DNA of 64,000 bases, taken from positions 248,001-312,000 of the forward strand of contig NZ_VZPP01000005.1 in assembly GCF_008801475.1 (NCBI RefSeq), in the 5' to 3' direction. The position numbers and the translations under genes were made by a program. The notes under the pieces were generated by a model. It did not search any database and was not told the DNA's origin. It worked only from the letters and a program-made list of their open reading frames with translations. The first letter of the stretch is position 1, and each line of letters begins with the position of its first letter. This stretch comes from Pseudomonas moorei. GTDB lineage: Bacteria > Pseudomonadota > Gammaproteobacteria > Pseudomonadales > Pseudomonadaceae. Shown one piece after another: positions 22,273 through 30,714 of the stretch.

Positions 22273-22648
22273 GCCGTCGATCATGCCCCGCATGGACGGA
22301 TTCACCCTGCTGGAAATCATGGTGGCCCTGGCGATATTCGCCACCCTGGCAACGGCCGTTCTGTCGGCTGGCCAGTACGTCGTGAAGCAGGCTGCGGTGG
22401 TCGAAGAGCGCCTGTTGGCGGCCTGGGTGGCGGACAACGCTTTGGCCGAATGGCGCCTGCAATCGACGCCGGCCATTGGGCCGTTGCAACGGCTTGTGCG
22501 CATGGATGGTCGTGACTGGGTCGTCCGTCAGCGCGCTCGCGCTGGCAGCGACCCGCGTCTGCTCGAAGTCGATATCGAGGTCAGCCTTGCCGGTCGCGAG
22601 CAAGTGCTGCACCGCGCCAGTGGCTGGATACCCAATCGCCATGAATAA
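22265..22648 (+). CDS. gspI: Minor pseudopilin GspI
   Basis: The product has 127 residues with prepilin motif DGFTLLEIMVALAIFATLATAV after a short leader, then the GspI pattern LLAAWVADNALAEWRLQ. It nucleates the pseudopilus tip with GspJ and GspK. The start overlaps gspH, and the stop overlaps the gspJ start. Confidence 0.93.
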   Translation: MARPSIMPRMDGFTLLEIMVALAIFATLATAVLSAGQYVVKQAAVVEERLLAAWVADNALAEWRLQSTPAIGPLQRLVRMDGRDWVVRQRARAGSDPRLLEVDIEVSLAGREQVLHRASGWIPNRHE

Positions 22649-23183
22649 GCAGGCCGGGTTCACCTTGCTGGAGTTGGTGATCGCCTTGGCGATCTTCGCC
22701 CTGTTGGGGCTGGCCAGCTGGACGCTGTTCGATGGGGTAGTGCGCGTTCAGCGCAGCACCATGGCCCATGAAGCTGAATTCAGGAGCCTGCAACGCGCCA
22801 TTGCAGTGATTGAGCGCGATCTGCTGCACATCACCGAACACCCGATCAGGCTTGAGCAAACGCAGCTGCAAGTGCAGCGCGGCAATTGGCGCAACCCGCT
22901 GGATCAAGCGCGCAGCGAACGACAAGCGCTGACCTATCGCCTCGAAAACACAGCGCTATGGCGCGACAGCCAAGGCGAGGGCACGCCGATCGTGCAACGG
23001 CAAAAACTGCTCGATGATGTCCGGCACTTGAGCTGGCGCCTGTTTGATCGCCAGGCCGGTTGGCGCAGCGATTGGCCGACCGGCCAGGCGGTTGATGCGC
23101 CGCTGGCGCTGGAACTGCAACTGTCGACAGGGCGCTTCGAGTCGATCCGCCGGGTGCTGTTGCTGCCGGGGGCCTGGCCATGA
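22641..23183 (+). CDS. gspJ: Minor pseudopilin GspJ
   Basis: The product has 180 residues from ATG 22641, chosen because it places the prepilin motif AGFTLLELVIALAIFALLGLASW right after a six-residue leader. A longer frame from 22476 only overlaps gspI. The body has FRSLQRAIAVIERDLLHI and a basic middle region as in other GspJ. It forms the tip complex with GspI and GspK. The stop overlaps the gspK start. Confidence 0.92.
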   Translation: MNKQAGFTLLELVIALAIFALLGLASWTLFDGVVRVQRSTMAHEAEFRSLQRAIAVIERDLLHITEHPIRLEQTQLQVQRGNWRNPLDQARSERQALTYRLENTALWRDSQGEGTPIVQRQKLLDDVRHLSWRLFDRQAGWRSDWPTGQAVDAPLALELQLSTGRFESIRRVLLLPGAWP

Positions 23184-24028
23184 GGGCGAAGCAGCGTGGT
23201 GTGGCCTTGATCAGTGTCTTGCTGGTCATGAGTCTGGCCCTGTTGATCATCGGCGGGGTGCTGCGCAGTCATCGGCTGTTGCTGCAAAGCAGCGCTCAGC
23301 AGCTGCAGCAGATGCACTTGAAGCAACTCGCCCTGGCCAACGAAACCTGGACGTTGCTGCGGTTACAGGACGCCGGGCAAACCTCAGGGACCACGGTCGA
23401 CCTGACTCAGGATTGGGCAACGGTCCGTGGTTACGAGATTGAAGACACCCACGTACGGGTGGCGGTCGAGGACCTGGCCGGGCGATTCAACGTCAATGCC
23501 CTGTTGATTCAGGGCCAGATTGATCAGGTCACGCTCAATCGCTGGCATCGCTTGCTGGAGATGCTCGAATTGCCTGCATTGCCATTGGAGCAAGTGGGCG
23601 CGTTGCGAGAAGTGAGTCAACTGCGCCAGCTGCCGGGTATCGACGGTGAACGGTTGCGTCGGCTGGAACCTTGGATCGCCACCTTGCCCAAAGAAGCCGC
23701 GCTGAATATCAATACGGCCCCGGAAATAGTCTTGCGCTCAATCGATGGCCTCGACGCGGCAACGGTAACCGCATTGCTGCGTCAGCGCTCGACAACGCCT
23801 TGGCCGAGCGTTCAGGCCTTCACCCAAGACCCGATGCTTGAAGGTTTGGGCTTGAGCAGCCACGGCCTGGGCATCGATAGCCGCTGGTACCGGATCACGG
23901 TCCAGGTAACCCAAGGGCAAAGCCGTTTGCGCCTGGCCACCGATGTCGAACGCGATCCCAAAACACGCCAACTGAAGATCCTGCAACGGCGTGTGCTGCC
24001 GTCGAACACCCACGAGATAAGCCCATGA
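23180..24028 (+). CDS. gspK: Minor pseudopilin GspK
   Basis: The product has 282 residues. The N-terminal hydrophobic segment RGVALISVLLVMSLALLIIGG lacks Glu at mature position 5, which is normal for GspK. The large soluble domain has VEDLAGRFNVNAL near 93-105, LRQLPGIDGERLRRLEPWIATLP and NINTAPEIVLRSIDGL. GspK caps the tip of the pseudopilus. It overlaps gspJ upstream and gspL downstream by ATGA. Confidence 0.93.
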   Translation: MRAKQRGVALISVLLVMSLALLIIGGVLRSHRLLLQSSAQQLQQMHLKQLALANETWTLLRLQDAGQTSGTTVDLTQDWATVRGYEIEDTHVRVAVEDLAGRFNVNALLIQGQIDQVTLNRWHRLLEMLELPALPLEQVGALREVSQLRQLPGIDGERLRRLEPWIATLPKEAALNINTAPEIVLRSIDGLDAATVTALLRQRSTTPWPSVQAFTQDPMLEGLGLSSHGLGIDSRWYRITVQVTQGQSRLRLATDVERDPKTRQLKILQRRVLPSNTHEISP

Positions 24029-25131
24029 AAACCTGGCTCTACCTGACGGCCGAAGGCCTGGCCGCGCCGTCGCTCGACTGGCCCTGTTGTGTCTGGTCGT
24101 CGACCGGCCAACGCCAACTCCAGCCGTTGAACCAGGCCGCGCAGGCGCTCCAGGGGCAAGCCGTCGACCTGTTGTTGCCCATGGAACTCTGCAGTTGGGT
24201 GCGCAGCGAGCCCTGGCCCGCCAGGCGTCGACCCGCCGCACAAGCCATCGCCTTCGCCGTTGAGGAGCAACTGGGGGAAACGCTGGAAAAACTGCACCTG
24301 AGCGTCGGCGCTCGCGACCCGCAAGGGCGTTATCCGGTGATGGTGATCGACCGCGAACGCTTCGCCGCCGCGCTTCAGCGGTTGAAGGAGGCGGGCATTG
24401 AAGTGCGTTCAGTCTTCGTCGATGCCGACCGGTTGCCCCAAGACCAGGCGCTCGGCGTCTGGTGGTTCGGCCGCTGGATGCTCGGTGGCGGTTTGCCCGC
24501 TCGTCTGACGTTGACGGAGGATGGGCTGACACTGCTTAAACCGGGGTTGCCCATCGATATTGAGTGGCATGACGAGCGGCTGGAGACGGTTGATGTGGAT
24601 CAATGGCTGACCCTGGCGTCGCCACAGGCCATCAATCTGCTGCACGGTGATTTTGCCCGGCAGCGCAAACGTCTGCCCTGGCGTCTCGGCGGGTTGGCCA
24701 TGGCACTGTTGTTGGCGCTGAACTGGGGGGCCAGTGAAGCGCGAATCCACTTTCTCGAAAGCCAGGGCCGTGAGCTCTACAGTCGTAACGAACAGCAGTT
24801 CAAGGCGCTTTATCCGCAGCAGACACGCGTCGTCGACCTGGCGGCCCAACTCGGCGCCCTGCAAAACCAGGGTACGGCGCCACAGGTCAGCCGTATCGCC
24901 GGCCTGGTCAAACTGGTCGAACACGTCATTGGCGCCAGTCCGGTCGACGTCCAGCGCATCGATTTTCGCCAGGGCGACGGCTGGAAAATCCAGCTGACCG
25001 CCAACAGCTTTGCCGAACTGGAGTTGTTGCGCGAGCGGGGGCGGCAACAAGGAACGCCCATACGGATCGACAACGCGAGCAAAGACCAAAACCGGGTGCA
25101 GGCGACCCTGACGGTGGAGCAAGAGGCATGA
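24025..25131 (+). CDS. gspL: Type II secretion protein GspL
   Basis: The product has 368 residues. A cytoplasmic actin-like domain (about 1-210) binds the GspE ATPase. One membrane segment follows near 220-240 (LGGLAMALLLALNWGA), then a periplasmic ferredoxin-like domain that pairs with GspM (VDVQRIDFRQGDGWKIQLTANSFAELELLRERGRQQG). It couples ATP hydrolysis to the inner-membrane platform. It overlaps gspK and gspM by ATGA. Confidence 0.92.
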   Translation: MKTWLYLTAEGLAAPSLDWPCCVWSSTGQRQLQPLNQAAQALQGQAVDLLLPMELCSWVRSEPWPARRRPAAQAIAFAVEEQLGETLEKLHLSVGARDPQGRYPVMVIDRERFAAALQRLKEAGIEVRSVFVDADRLPQDQALGVWWFGRWMLGGGLPARLTLTEDGLTLLKPGLPIDIEWHDERLETVDVDQWLTLASPQAINLLHGDFARQRKRLPWRLGGLAMALLLALNWGASEARIHFLESQGRELYSRNEQQFKALYPQQTRVVDLAAQLGALQNQGTAPQVSRIAGLVKLVEHVIGASPVDVQRIDFRQGDGWKIQLTANSFAELELLRERGRQQGTPIRIDNASKDQNRVQATLTVEQEA

Positions 25132-25586
25132 AACCCAGCGAGTTCAAAGCGGCGACGTTACAGCGCTGGCAGCGTCTATCCATTCGAGAGCAGCGACTGC
25201 TGGGGGGGCTGGGTGTGTTTGTCCTGGGCGTCGCGGTGTTCAGTCTGGTCTGGCAGCCGACGCAACAACGACTGATAACGGCCGAGCGTCAGTATCAACA
25301 GCAACTGACGCTGGCGGCCCGACTGCAACAGGCGCAACCGCGCAGCCATGTACCCGGCCCGGTCGATCAGCCCCTGTCGTTGCGCATCAGCGAAAGCGCG
25401 GCCACGGCGGGGCTTGAGTTGCAGCAGATGAACAGCGACAACGACCTGCTGCGCCTGACCGTCAGCGGCGACGCCATGACATTGCTGCCATGGCTGGACC
25501 GCATCGAACGTGACGGTATTGCGCTGCAATCGCTGACCCTGGAAAAGCGTGACGCGGTGCTGGAGGCGCGGCTGGTGCTCAGATAG
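25128..25586 (+). CDS. gspM: Type II secretion protein GspM
   Basis: The product has 152 residues. A short cytoplasmic tail and one membrane segment (LLGGLGVFVLGVAVFSLVW, about 24-42) are followed by a periplasmic ferredoxin-like domain (about 75-152). It partners GspL in the inner membrane. This is the last gene of the operon; gspN and gspO are absent. The stop overlaps the 3' end of the convergent MFS gene by 8 nt. Confidence 0.9.
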   Translation: MKPSEFKAATLQRWQRLSIREQRLLGGLGVFVLGVAVFSLVWQPTQQRLITAERQYQQQLTLAARLQQAQPRSHVPGPVDQPLSLRISESAATAGLELQQMNSDNDLLRLTVSGDAMTLLPWLDRIERDGIALQSLTLEKRDAVLEARLVLR

Positions 25587-26859
25587 TCGCGCCTGTGCCC
25601 GGCAACGGCGGCAACTTCGCCAGTTTCAGCGCCACCAGCAGCGCTACCACCAACAAACCGCCGATGAACAAACCGATGCCGTTCCAGCCGCCCAGGTGCC
25701 AGAACACCCCGCCCGCCGTGCCGGCAATGCTCGACCCGGCGTAGTAGCTGAACAGGTACAGCGACGATGCCTGGCCCTTGGCCAGGGTGGCGCGGCGGCC
25801 GATCCAGCTGCTCGCTACGGAGTGGGCGCCGAAGAAGCCGAAGGTGAACACCAGCATGCCGAAGATCACCAGTGGCAGCGCTGTGAACATCGTCAGGGCA
25901 AGGCCGGCGAGCATCAGCACGATGGTGCTCCAGAGCACTTTGCGGCGGCCGAGTTTGTCGGCCAGCGAGCCGATTTTCGCCGAACTGTAGATACCCGACA
26001 GGTACACCACCGACAGCAGCCCGACGAAGGCCTGCTCCATGTGGTACGGCTCGGCCAGCAGGCGATAGCCGATGTAGTTGAACAGCGTGACGAACGCGCC
26101 CATCAGCACGAAGGCTTCGAGAAACAGCAGCGGCAGGCCGGCGTCGCGAAAGTGCATGGTGAAGCCGTCAAGCAGGCTGCGCGGGTGCAACGAGCGGGCG
26201 CGGAAGTTGCGTGATTCCGGGAGGATTTTCCAGAACACCGCCGCTGCGATCAGCGCCAGGCCACCGATCACCAGCATGGCCGTGTGCCAACTGACGAAGT
26301 CGATCAACACCCCGGTAATCAGTCGCCCGCTCATCCCGCCGATGGCGTTGCCGCCGATGTACAGGCCCATCGCAAGGCCGATGTGTTGCGGGTGAATTTC
26401 TTCGCTCAGGTAGGTCATGGCCACCGCCGCCAGACCGCTCAGCGACAAGCCGATCAGCGCACGCATCAGCAGCACACCATGCCAGCTGGGCATCATCGAA
26501 CTGGCGATGGTGCACAGAGCGGCGGCGAACAATGCCGCGACCATCACCGGTTTGCGCCCCACACGATCGGAGATCGGACCGGTGATCAGCAGGCCGATGG
26601 CGAGCATGCCGGTGGCCACTGACAGGATCAGGCTGCTCTGTGCGGCGTTGATCGAATATTCGTGGGACAACAGCGGCATCATCGGCTGCACGCAGTACAG
26701 CAGGGCAAAGGTCGCGAAGCCGCCGCAGAACAGCGCCAGCACCGTGCGCATGAACGCCGGCGTGCCTTTTTCGATGTAGATCTCCTTGAGTTCAGCGACG
26801 ACATCGTCCTGTACGGCAGGTGGAACTTCATGGGCAAGTGGGGCGACAGCAGTTTTCAC
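25579..26859 (-). CDS. MFS transporter (YnfM/arabinose-efflux-like)
   Basis: The product has 426 residues with about 12 membrane segments. The major-facilitator signature GPISDRVGRKPVMVAALF lies between segments 2 and 3, and a second loop motif IGSLADKLGRRKVLWS follows segment 8. Length and motif placement fit drug- or metabolite-efflux MFS proteins of the YnfM type. The substrate cannot be read from the sequence. The divergent LysR gene, 119 nt away, is its probable regulator. Confidence 0.88.
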   Translation of the reverse strand: MKTAVAPLAHEVPPAVQDDVVAELKEIYIEKGTPAFMRTVLALFCGGFATFALLYCVQPMMPLLSHEYSINAAQSSLILSVATGMLAIGLLITGPISDRVGRKPVMVAALFAAALCTIASSMMPSWHGVLLMRALIGLSLSGLAAVAMTYLSEEIHPQHIGLAMGLYIGGNAIGGMSGRLITGVLIDFVSWHTAMLVIGGLALIAAAVFWKILPESRNFRARSLHPRSLLDGFTMHFRDAGLPLLFLEAFVLMGAFVTLFNYIGYRLLAEPYHMEQAFVGLLSVVYLSGIYSSAKIGSLADKLGRRKVLWSTIVLMLAGLALTMFTALPLVIFGMLVFTFGFFGAHSVASSWIGRRATLAKGQASSLYLFSYYAGSSIAGTAGGVFWHLGGWNGIGLFIGGLLVVALLVALKLAKLPPLPGTGATI

Positions 26860-26978
26860 GTTGGACCTCGGAGGGGCGCAGCCGGTCAGGCAATGAAAAA
26901 AGCATATAGCTGGCTAATGATTCAATCCAATATATTGTTCGACCTGTTTGATAGCTTCTACGACCTAATGGGAATTTC
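26860..26978. promoter_or_regulatory. Divergent promoter region, MFS gene / LysR gene
   Basis: This 119-nt AT-rich region separates the divergent starts. It contains a partly palindromic stretch CAATCCAATATATTG near 26923-26937, a plausible LysR-type site. No -10/-35 pair is strong enough to name. Confidence 0.35.
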
Positions 26979-27881
26979 ATGGAATTGCGTCATCTGCGCT
27001 ACTTCATCGCCGTCGCCGAAGAACTGCACTTCGGCCGCGCCGCACAGGTGCTGGGCATCTCGCAACCACCGCTGAGCCAGCAGATTCAGGCACTGGAGCA
27101 GGAGGTCGGGGCGCGATTGTTCGAACGTACCAATCGTCGGGTCGAGCTGAGCGAGGCCGGTCGGCTGTTTCTCGAAGAGGCGCGGCTGGTGCTGGCCCAG
27201 GTCGACAAAGCGGCGGATGTCGCCCGACGGGCCCAGCTCGGTGAGTTGGGTGAATTGAAGATCGGTTTCACCTCGTCGGCACCGTTCAACTCGACCATTC
27301 CCCAGGCGATTTTCTCGTTTCGCCAGCGTTTCCCGGCAGTGCACCTGAACCTGCGGGAAATGAGCAGCACCCAAGTGGCCGATGCGCTGGTGGACGAATC
27401 GATCGAGGTCGGCATCATGCGGCCATTGGGCCTGCCGGATTGCCTGAGTGTGGTAGAGCTGATGCGCGAACCGCTGGTGGCGGTGCTCAGCGCCAAGCAC
27501 CCGTTGGTCAAAGACAGTGAAGAAGGCTTGTTCCTGTCGGCCCTGGCCCTCGAGCCTTTTGTATTTTTCCCTCGCAGCTACGGCAGTGGTCTGTACGCAC
27601 AACTCCTCAGCCTGGCCCGCGATGCCGGCTTCAGCCCGCACTTCGCCCAGGAGGCCGGCGAGGCGATGACCATCATCGGGTTGGTGGCAGCGGGGCTCGG
27701 GGTCTCGGTGTTGCCGGCGTCCTACCAGCGGATGCGCATTGATGGGGTGGTCTATCGGCCGTTGCTCGACCCGGCGGCGGTGTCGGCGGTGTGGCTGGTG
27801 CAGCGCAAGGATCAGAAATCGCCGATGGCGAGGGCGTTTGTGGAGTTGTTGACGAGGAAGGTTGAGCCGTTGAAGCCGTGA
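26979..27881 (+). CDS. LysR-family transcriptional regulator
   Basis: The product has 300 residues. The N-terminal winged helix-turn-helix is MELRHLRYFIAVAEELHFGRAAQVLGISQPPLSQQIQALEQEVG, followed by a linker helix and a two-lobed effector-binding domain (about 90-295). The length is standard for the family. It is divergently arranged with the MFS transporter and probably controls it and itself. The effector is unknown. Confidence 0.92.
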   Translation: MELRHLRYFIAVAEELHFGRAAQVLGISQPPLSQQIQALEQEVGARLFERTNRRVELSEAGRLFLEEARLVLAQVDKAADVARRAQLGELGELKIGFTSSAPFNSTIPQAIFSFRQRFPAVHLNLREMSSTQVADALVDESIEVGIMRPLGLPDCLSVVELMREPLVAVLSAKHPLVKDSEEGLFLSALALEPFVFFPRSYGSGLYAQLLSLARDAGFSPHFAQEAGEAMTIIGLVAAGLGVSVLPASYQRMRIDGVVYRPLLDPAAVSAVWLVQRKDQKSPMARAFVELLTRKVEPLKP

Positions 27882-27901
27882 CGGTGTGAACACAATATTC
27901 C

Positions 27902-28003
27902 CTGTAGGAGCGAGCTTGCTCGCGATGGACTAAAGAACACCGCGTGCATCCAGGAAGCACGTGTCATCGTTAAGGACCATCGCGAGCAAGCTCGCTCCTA
28001 CAG
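27902..28003. repeat. REP pair after the LysR gene
   Basis: Arms TGTAGGAGCGAGCTTGCTCG and the inverted CGAGCAAGCTCGCTCCTACA are separated by about 58 nt of spacer. It is a typical REP doublet starting 20 nt after the LysR stop, in the 485-nt gap before the DUF6124 gene. The remainder of that gap is the structured leader described separately. Confidence 0.88.
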
Positions 28004-28140
28004 ATCAGAGTTTTCGCCGCTGCCCGTGGGACATTTCTGAACTACCCAGGATAGGCTACAGCGCCTTGCGACGTTGCCTGCAACTACTCCAGAATCCGCC
28101 GGCTTGTGCGCTTCGGGGGCCATCGTTAACTTGATCCGCG

Positions 28141-28309
28141 TCACTGATGGTCAGTGATCGGGTTTAGTAGCCCGTACCTCGACAAAGCGCATTTGCGCTC
28201 CTGATAGGCAGGTATGTCCGTACCTGCCCTTGACGGTAGCTGTGCGCAGGGCGCCATTTGGCGCGCCGGCTTCGTCGTGGTCCGGTCTACTAACCTGCGT
28301 ACAGCTGCC
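28141..28309 (+). ncRNA. Candidate structured leader RNA upstream of the DUF6124 gene
   Basis: Five consecutive hairpins can be drawn. The first is 28141-28157 (TCACTGA/TCAGTGA, 7 bp) and the second is 28159-28174 (CGGG/CCCG, 8-nt loop). The third is 28186-28199 (AGCGCA/TGCGCT) and the fourth is 28207-28228 (GGCAGGTA/TACCTGCC, 8 bp). The fifth is a 16-bp stem joining 28235-28250 to 28294-28309 with two G-U pairs, enclosing a small GCGCC/GGCGC hairpin. The loop of hairpin 2 (TTAGTAG, 28164-28170) is also complementary to CTACTAA at 28287-28293, a possible pseudoknot. The element ends 57 nt before the DUF6124 ATG. Structure is inferred from pairing only. Confidence 0.6.
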
Positions 28310-28366
28310 ACCCTTTTGAAGAGTCGCGATGAGGTGTCGGCCCGATCTGCTACAGGACGCTCAATC

Positions 28367-28630
28367 ATGACCGATTCAGAACACTCACCGGACACCGATC
28401 CGCACGCGCCACGCCGGCCGAGCAGCATCTTCCTCATCGACCCCGATATCGACAACCACACCCTGCTGGAACACGCCTGTGTGTCCCTGGCATCCGCCAA
28501 CGTGATGGCCATGGATTTCGCCAGGTACCTGAAGGGGTCGCAGAGCGACACCCTGGTGGGGATCCAGCAATTGATTATGCTGGGCGAGCTGGCGGTGAAC
28601 CGGGCGCTGGATAAACTCGATCCACCTTAA
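28367..28630 (+). CDS. Small DUF6124-family protein
   Basis: The product has 87 residues from ATG 28367, with AGGA nine nt upstream. A longer open frame from 28214 runs through the structured leader and is unlikely to be translated. The C-terminal half TLLEHACVSLASANVMAMDFARYLKGSQSDTLVGIQQLIMLGELAVNRALDKL matches small Pseudomonas proteins grouped as DUF6124. The function is unknown. It is predicted to be all-helical and soluble, without signal peptide or membrane segment. The N-terminal half is rich in Asp, Pro and Arg. Confidence 0.8.
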   Translation: MTDSEHSPDTDPHAPRRPSSIFLIDPDIDNHTLLEHACVSLASANVMAMDFARYLKGSQSDTLVGIQQLIMLGELAVNRALDKLDPP

Positions 28631-28634
28631 CCAT

Positions 28635-28749
28635 TGTAGGAGCGAGCTTGCTCCGGGCGGCGTTCCGACGATGGACGTCAACGATAACGCTTGGTGCCTG
28701 AATGACCGAGTTGTCCGGACGTTTTTCGCGAGCAGGCTCGCTCCTACAG
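28635..28749. repeat. REP pair between the DUF6124 gene and the aryl polyene operon end
   Basis: TGTAGGAGCGAGCTTGCTC and the inverted GCGAGCAGGCTCGCTCCTAC lie between two convergent genes, about 115 nt end to end. The arms may act as a bidirectional terminator for the small gene and for the ketosynthase gene that ends at 28760. Confidence 0.85.
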
Positions 28750-28759
28750 GGGGGGCTGC

Positions 28760-29992
28760 TTACGCCCAGCGCTTGAAAATCAACGAAGTATTCACCCCGC
28801 CAAACGCAAAATTGTTGTTCATCACGTACCGGTTGCTCATCTGTCGAAACTCGCCGCGCAGGTAATCCAGCTTGCCGCAGTGCGGGTCGACTTCGTCCAG
28901 GTTCAGCGTGTGCACATACAGGTCGCGGTTCATCATTTCGATGCTGAACCAGGATTCCAGTGCGCCGCAGGCGCCGAGGGTGTGGCCGAGGAAGCTTTTT
29001 TGCGAGCTGATCGGCATGTGCTCGCCGAACAGGCTGCTGGTGGCAACGGTTTCGGCGATGTCGCCCTGTTCGGTGGCGGTGCCGTGGCCGTTCACGTAGC
29101 CGATGTCCGACGGCTTGAGTCCGGCGTCTTCCAGCGCCAGTTCCATGGCCCGGCGCATGGTGACTTGCTCCGGACGGGTGGTGTGCTGGCCGTCGGCGTT
29201 GCTGCCGAAGCCGACGATCTCGGCATGGATGCGCGCGCCACGGGCCAGGGCGTGCTCCAGCTCTTCGAGCACCAGCATGCCGCCGCCTTCACCGATCACC
29301 AGGCCATCGCGGGCGCTGTCATACGGCCGTGGTGAGGTCTGCGGGGCGTCGTTTTTCAGGCTGGTGGCGTAGAGCGCGTCGAAGACCATGGCTTCGGTCG
29401 GACACAGTTCTTCGGCGCCACCGGCCAGCATCAATGGCAGGCGTCCGAACTTGATCGCTTCATAGGCATAGCCGATGCCCTGGCTGCCGCTGGTGCAGGC
29501 GCTGGACGTCGGGATCAGGCGGCCGGTGAGGCCGAAGAAAATGCTGATATTGGCGGCCGTGGTGTGCGGCATCATCCGCACGTAGGAGTTGGCGTTCAGG
29601 CCCTCGGCGACCGAGTTGAGCAGCATGTTGCCGAACGCCTTGATCTCGTCGGTGCTGCCGGTCGATGAGCCGCAGGCGACGCCCATGCGTCCGTCCTTGA
29701 TCGATTCATCGCCCAACAGCCCGGCGTCGGCCAGCGCCATCTCCGCCGCACCCACGGCAAGCCGCGACACCCGGCCCATGCTGCGCAGTTGTTTGCGCGT
29801 CCAGTGGCTCGGCACCATGAAGTCGTCGATGGGGCCGGCCAGACGGGTGTTGAGTTCGGTAAAGCGATCCCATTCGTCCATGCGACGGATGCCGCTGCGG
29901 TTGGCCGCGAAGTGGCCCACGATGGTTTCCCAATCGCTGCCCAGGGATGTGATGCCGGCCATGCCGGTGACGACGACGCGCTTCATCAACAC
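28760..29992 (-). CDS. apeR: Aryl polyene beta-ketoacyl-ACP synthase (ApeR-type)
   Basis: The product has 410 residues with a complete ketosynthase active site: Cys in IPTSSACTSGSQGIGYAYE, His in NGHGTATEQGD and His in SFLGHTLGACGALE. It is FabF/FabB-like. In aryl polyene synthesis one ketosynthase of this type supplies elongation beside the main ketosynthase/chain-length-factor pair. The ATG at 29992 overlaps the ketoreductase stop; ATG 29986 is an alternative. This is the last gene of the operon. The symbol follows the published aryl polyene naming by role and position. Confidence 0.9.
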   Translation of the reverse strand: MLMKRVVVTGMAGITSLGSDWETIVGHFAANRSGIRRMDEWDRFTELNTRLAGPIDDFMVPSHWTRKQLRSMGRVSRLAVGAAEMALADAGLLGDESIKDGRMGVACGSSTGSTDEIKAFGNMLLNSVAEGLNANSYVRMMPHTTAANISIFFGLTGRLIPTSSACTSGSQGIGYAYEAIKFGRLPLMLAGGAEELCPTEAMVFDALYATSLKNDAPQTSPRPYDSARDGLVIGEGGGMLVLEELEHALARGARIHAEIVGFGSNADGQHTTRPEQVTMRRAMELALEDAGLKPSDIGYVNGHGTATEQGDIAETVATSSLFGEHMPISSQKSFLGHTLGACGALESWFSIEMMNRDLYVHTLNLDEVDPHCGKLDYLRGEFRQMSNRYVMNNNFAFGGVNTSLIFKRWA

Positions 29993-30714
29993 AGGCCTCC
30001 GTTGACGGCCAGAACCTGCCGGGTGATGTACGAAGCTTCCGCCGACATCAGGAAATTCACCGCGCCGGCCACCTCTTCAGGGGTGCCCATGCGTTGAGCA
30101 GGAATCATTTTCATCAGTTCTTCCACCGGCACGTTTTCATCGAGCATGGCCGTGTCGATCAGGCCGGGTGCGACACAGTTGACGGTGATTTTGCGCTTGC
30201 CCAACTCGATCGCCAACGCCTTCGCCGCGCCGATCAATCCGGCTTTCGAGGCGCTGTAGTTGACCTGGCCACGGTTGCCGATCAGCCCGGACACCGAGGT
30301 GATGCAGACAATTCGCCCGGCGGCGCGACGACGGATCATCGGCATCATCACCGGGTGCAGCACGTTGTAGAAACCGTCGAGGTTGGTGCGCATCACCACA
30401 TCCCAATCATCCTCGCTCAGCGCCGGAAAAGCACCGTCACGCGTCAGGCCGGCGTTGAGCACCACTCCGTAATAGGCGCCGTGGGCCTCGACGTCGGCTT
30501 CAAGGATGGCTTTGCAGTGGGCGCGGTCGGCCACATCGAATTGCAGGATACGGGCCTGGCGCCCCAAGGCTTCGATATCGGCCTTCACGGCTTCGGCGTC
30601 TGCCAGGCCGCTGCGGCAATGCAACACGATGTCGTGCCCGGCCTGGGCCAGGCGCAGGGCGATGGCGCGGCCGATGCCACGGCTGGAACCGGTGACCAGT
30701 ACGGATTCAGTCAT
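29986..30714 (-). CDS. apeQ: 3-oxoacyl-ACP reductase of aryl polyene cluster (FabG-like, ApeQ-type)
   Basis: The product has 242 residues. The short-chain dehydrogenase nucleotide site is TGSSRGIGRAIA (about 8-19). The catalytic Ser-Tyr-Lys set lies in ITSVSGLIGNRGQVNYSASKAGLIG. It reduces the beta-keto group after each condensation, before dehydration. The start chosen, ATG 30714, overlaps the upstream dehydratase stop as ATGA. The longer frame to 30828 has no support. Confidence 0.93.
   Translation of the reverse strand: MTESVLVTGSSRGIGRAIALRLAQAGHDIVLHCRSGLADAEAVKADIEALGRQARILQFDVADRAHCKAILEADVEAHGAYYGVVLNAGLTRDGAFPALSEDDWDVVMRTNLDGFYNVLHPVMMPMIRRRAAGRIVCITSVSGLIGNRGQVNYSASKAGLIGAAKALAIELGKRKITVNCVAPGLIDTAMLDENVPVEELMKMIPAQRMGTPEEVAGAVNFLMSAEASYITRQVLAVNGGLC

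Noticed and set aside
27902..28003. Repeats that could suggest a CRISPR array
   Set aside because: Copies occur as isolated inverted pairs scattered between genes rather than evenly spaced direct repeats. They are REP elements.
28214..28366. N-terminal extension of the DUF6124 gene
   Set aside because: The extension would be translated through the strongest stems of the leader and does not resemble family members. ATG 28367 has its own ribosome binding site.
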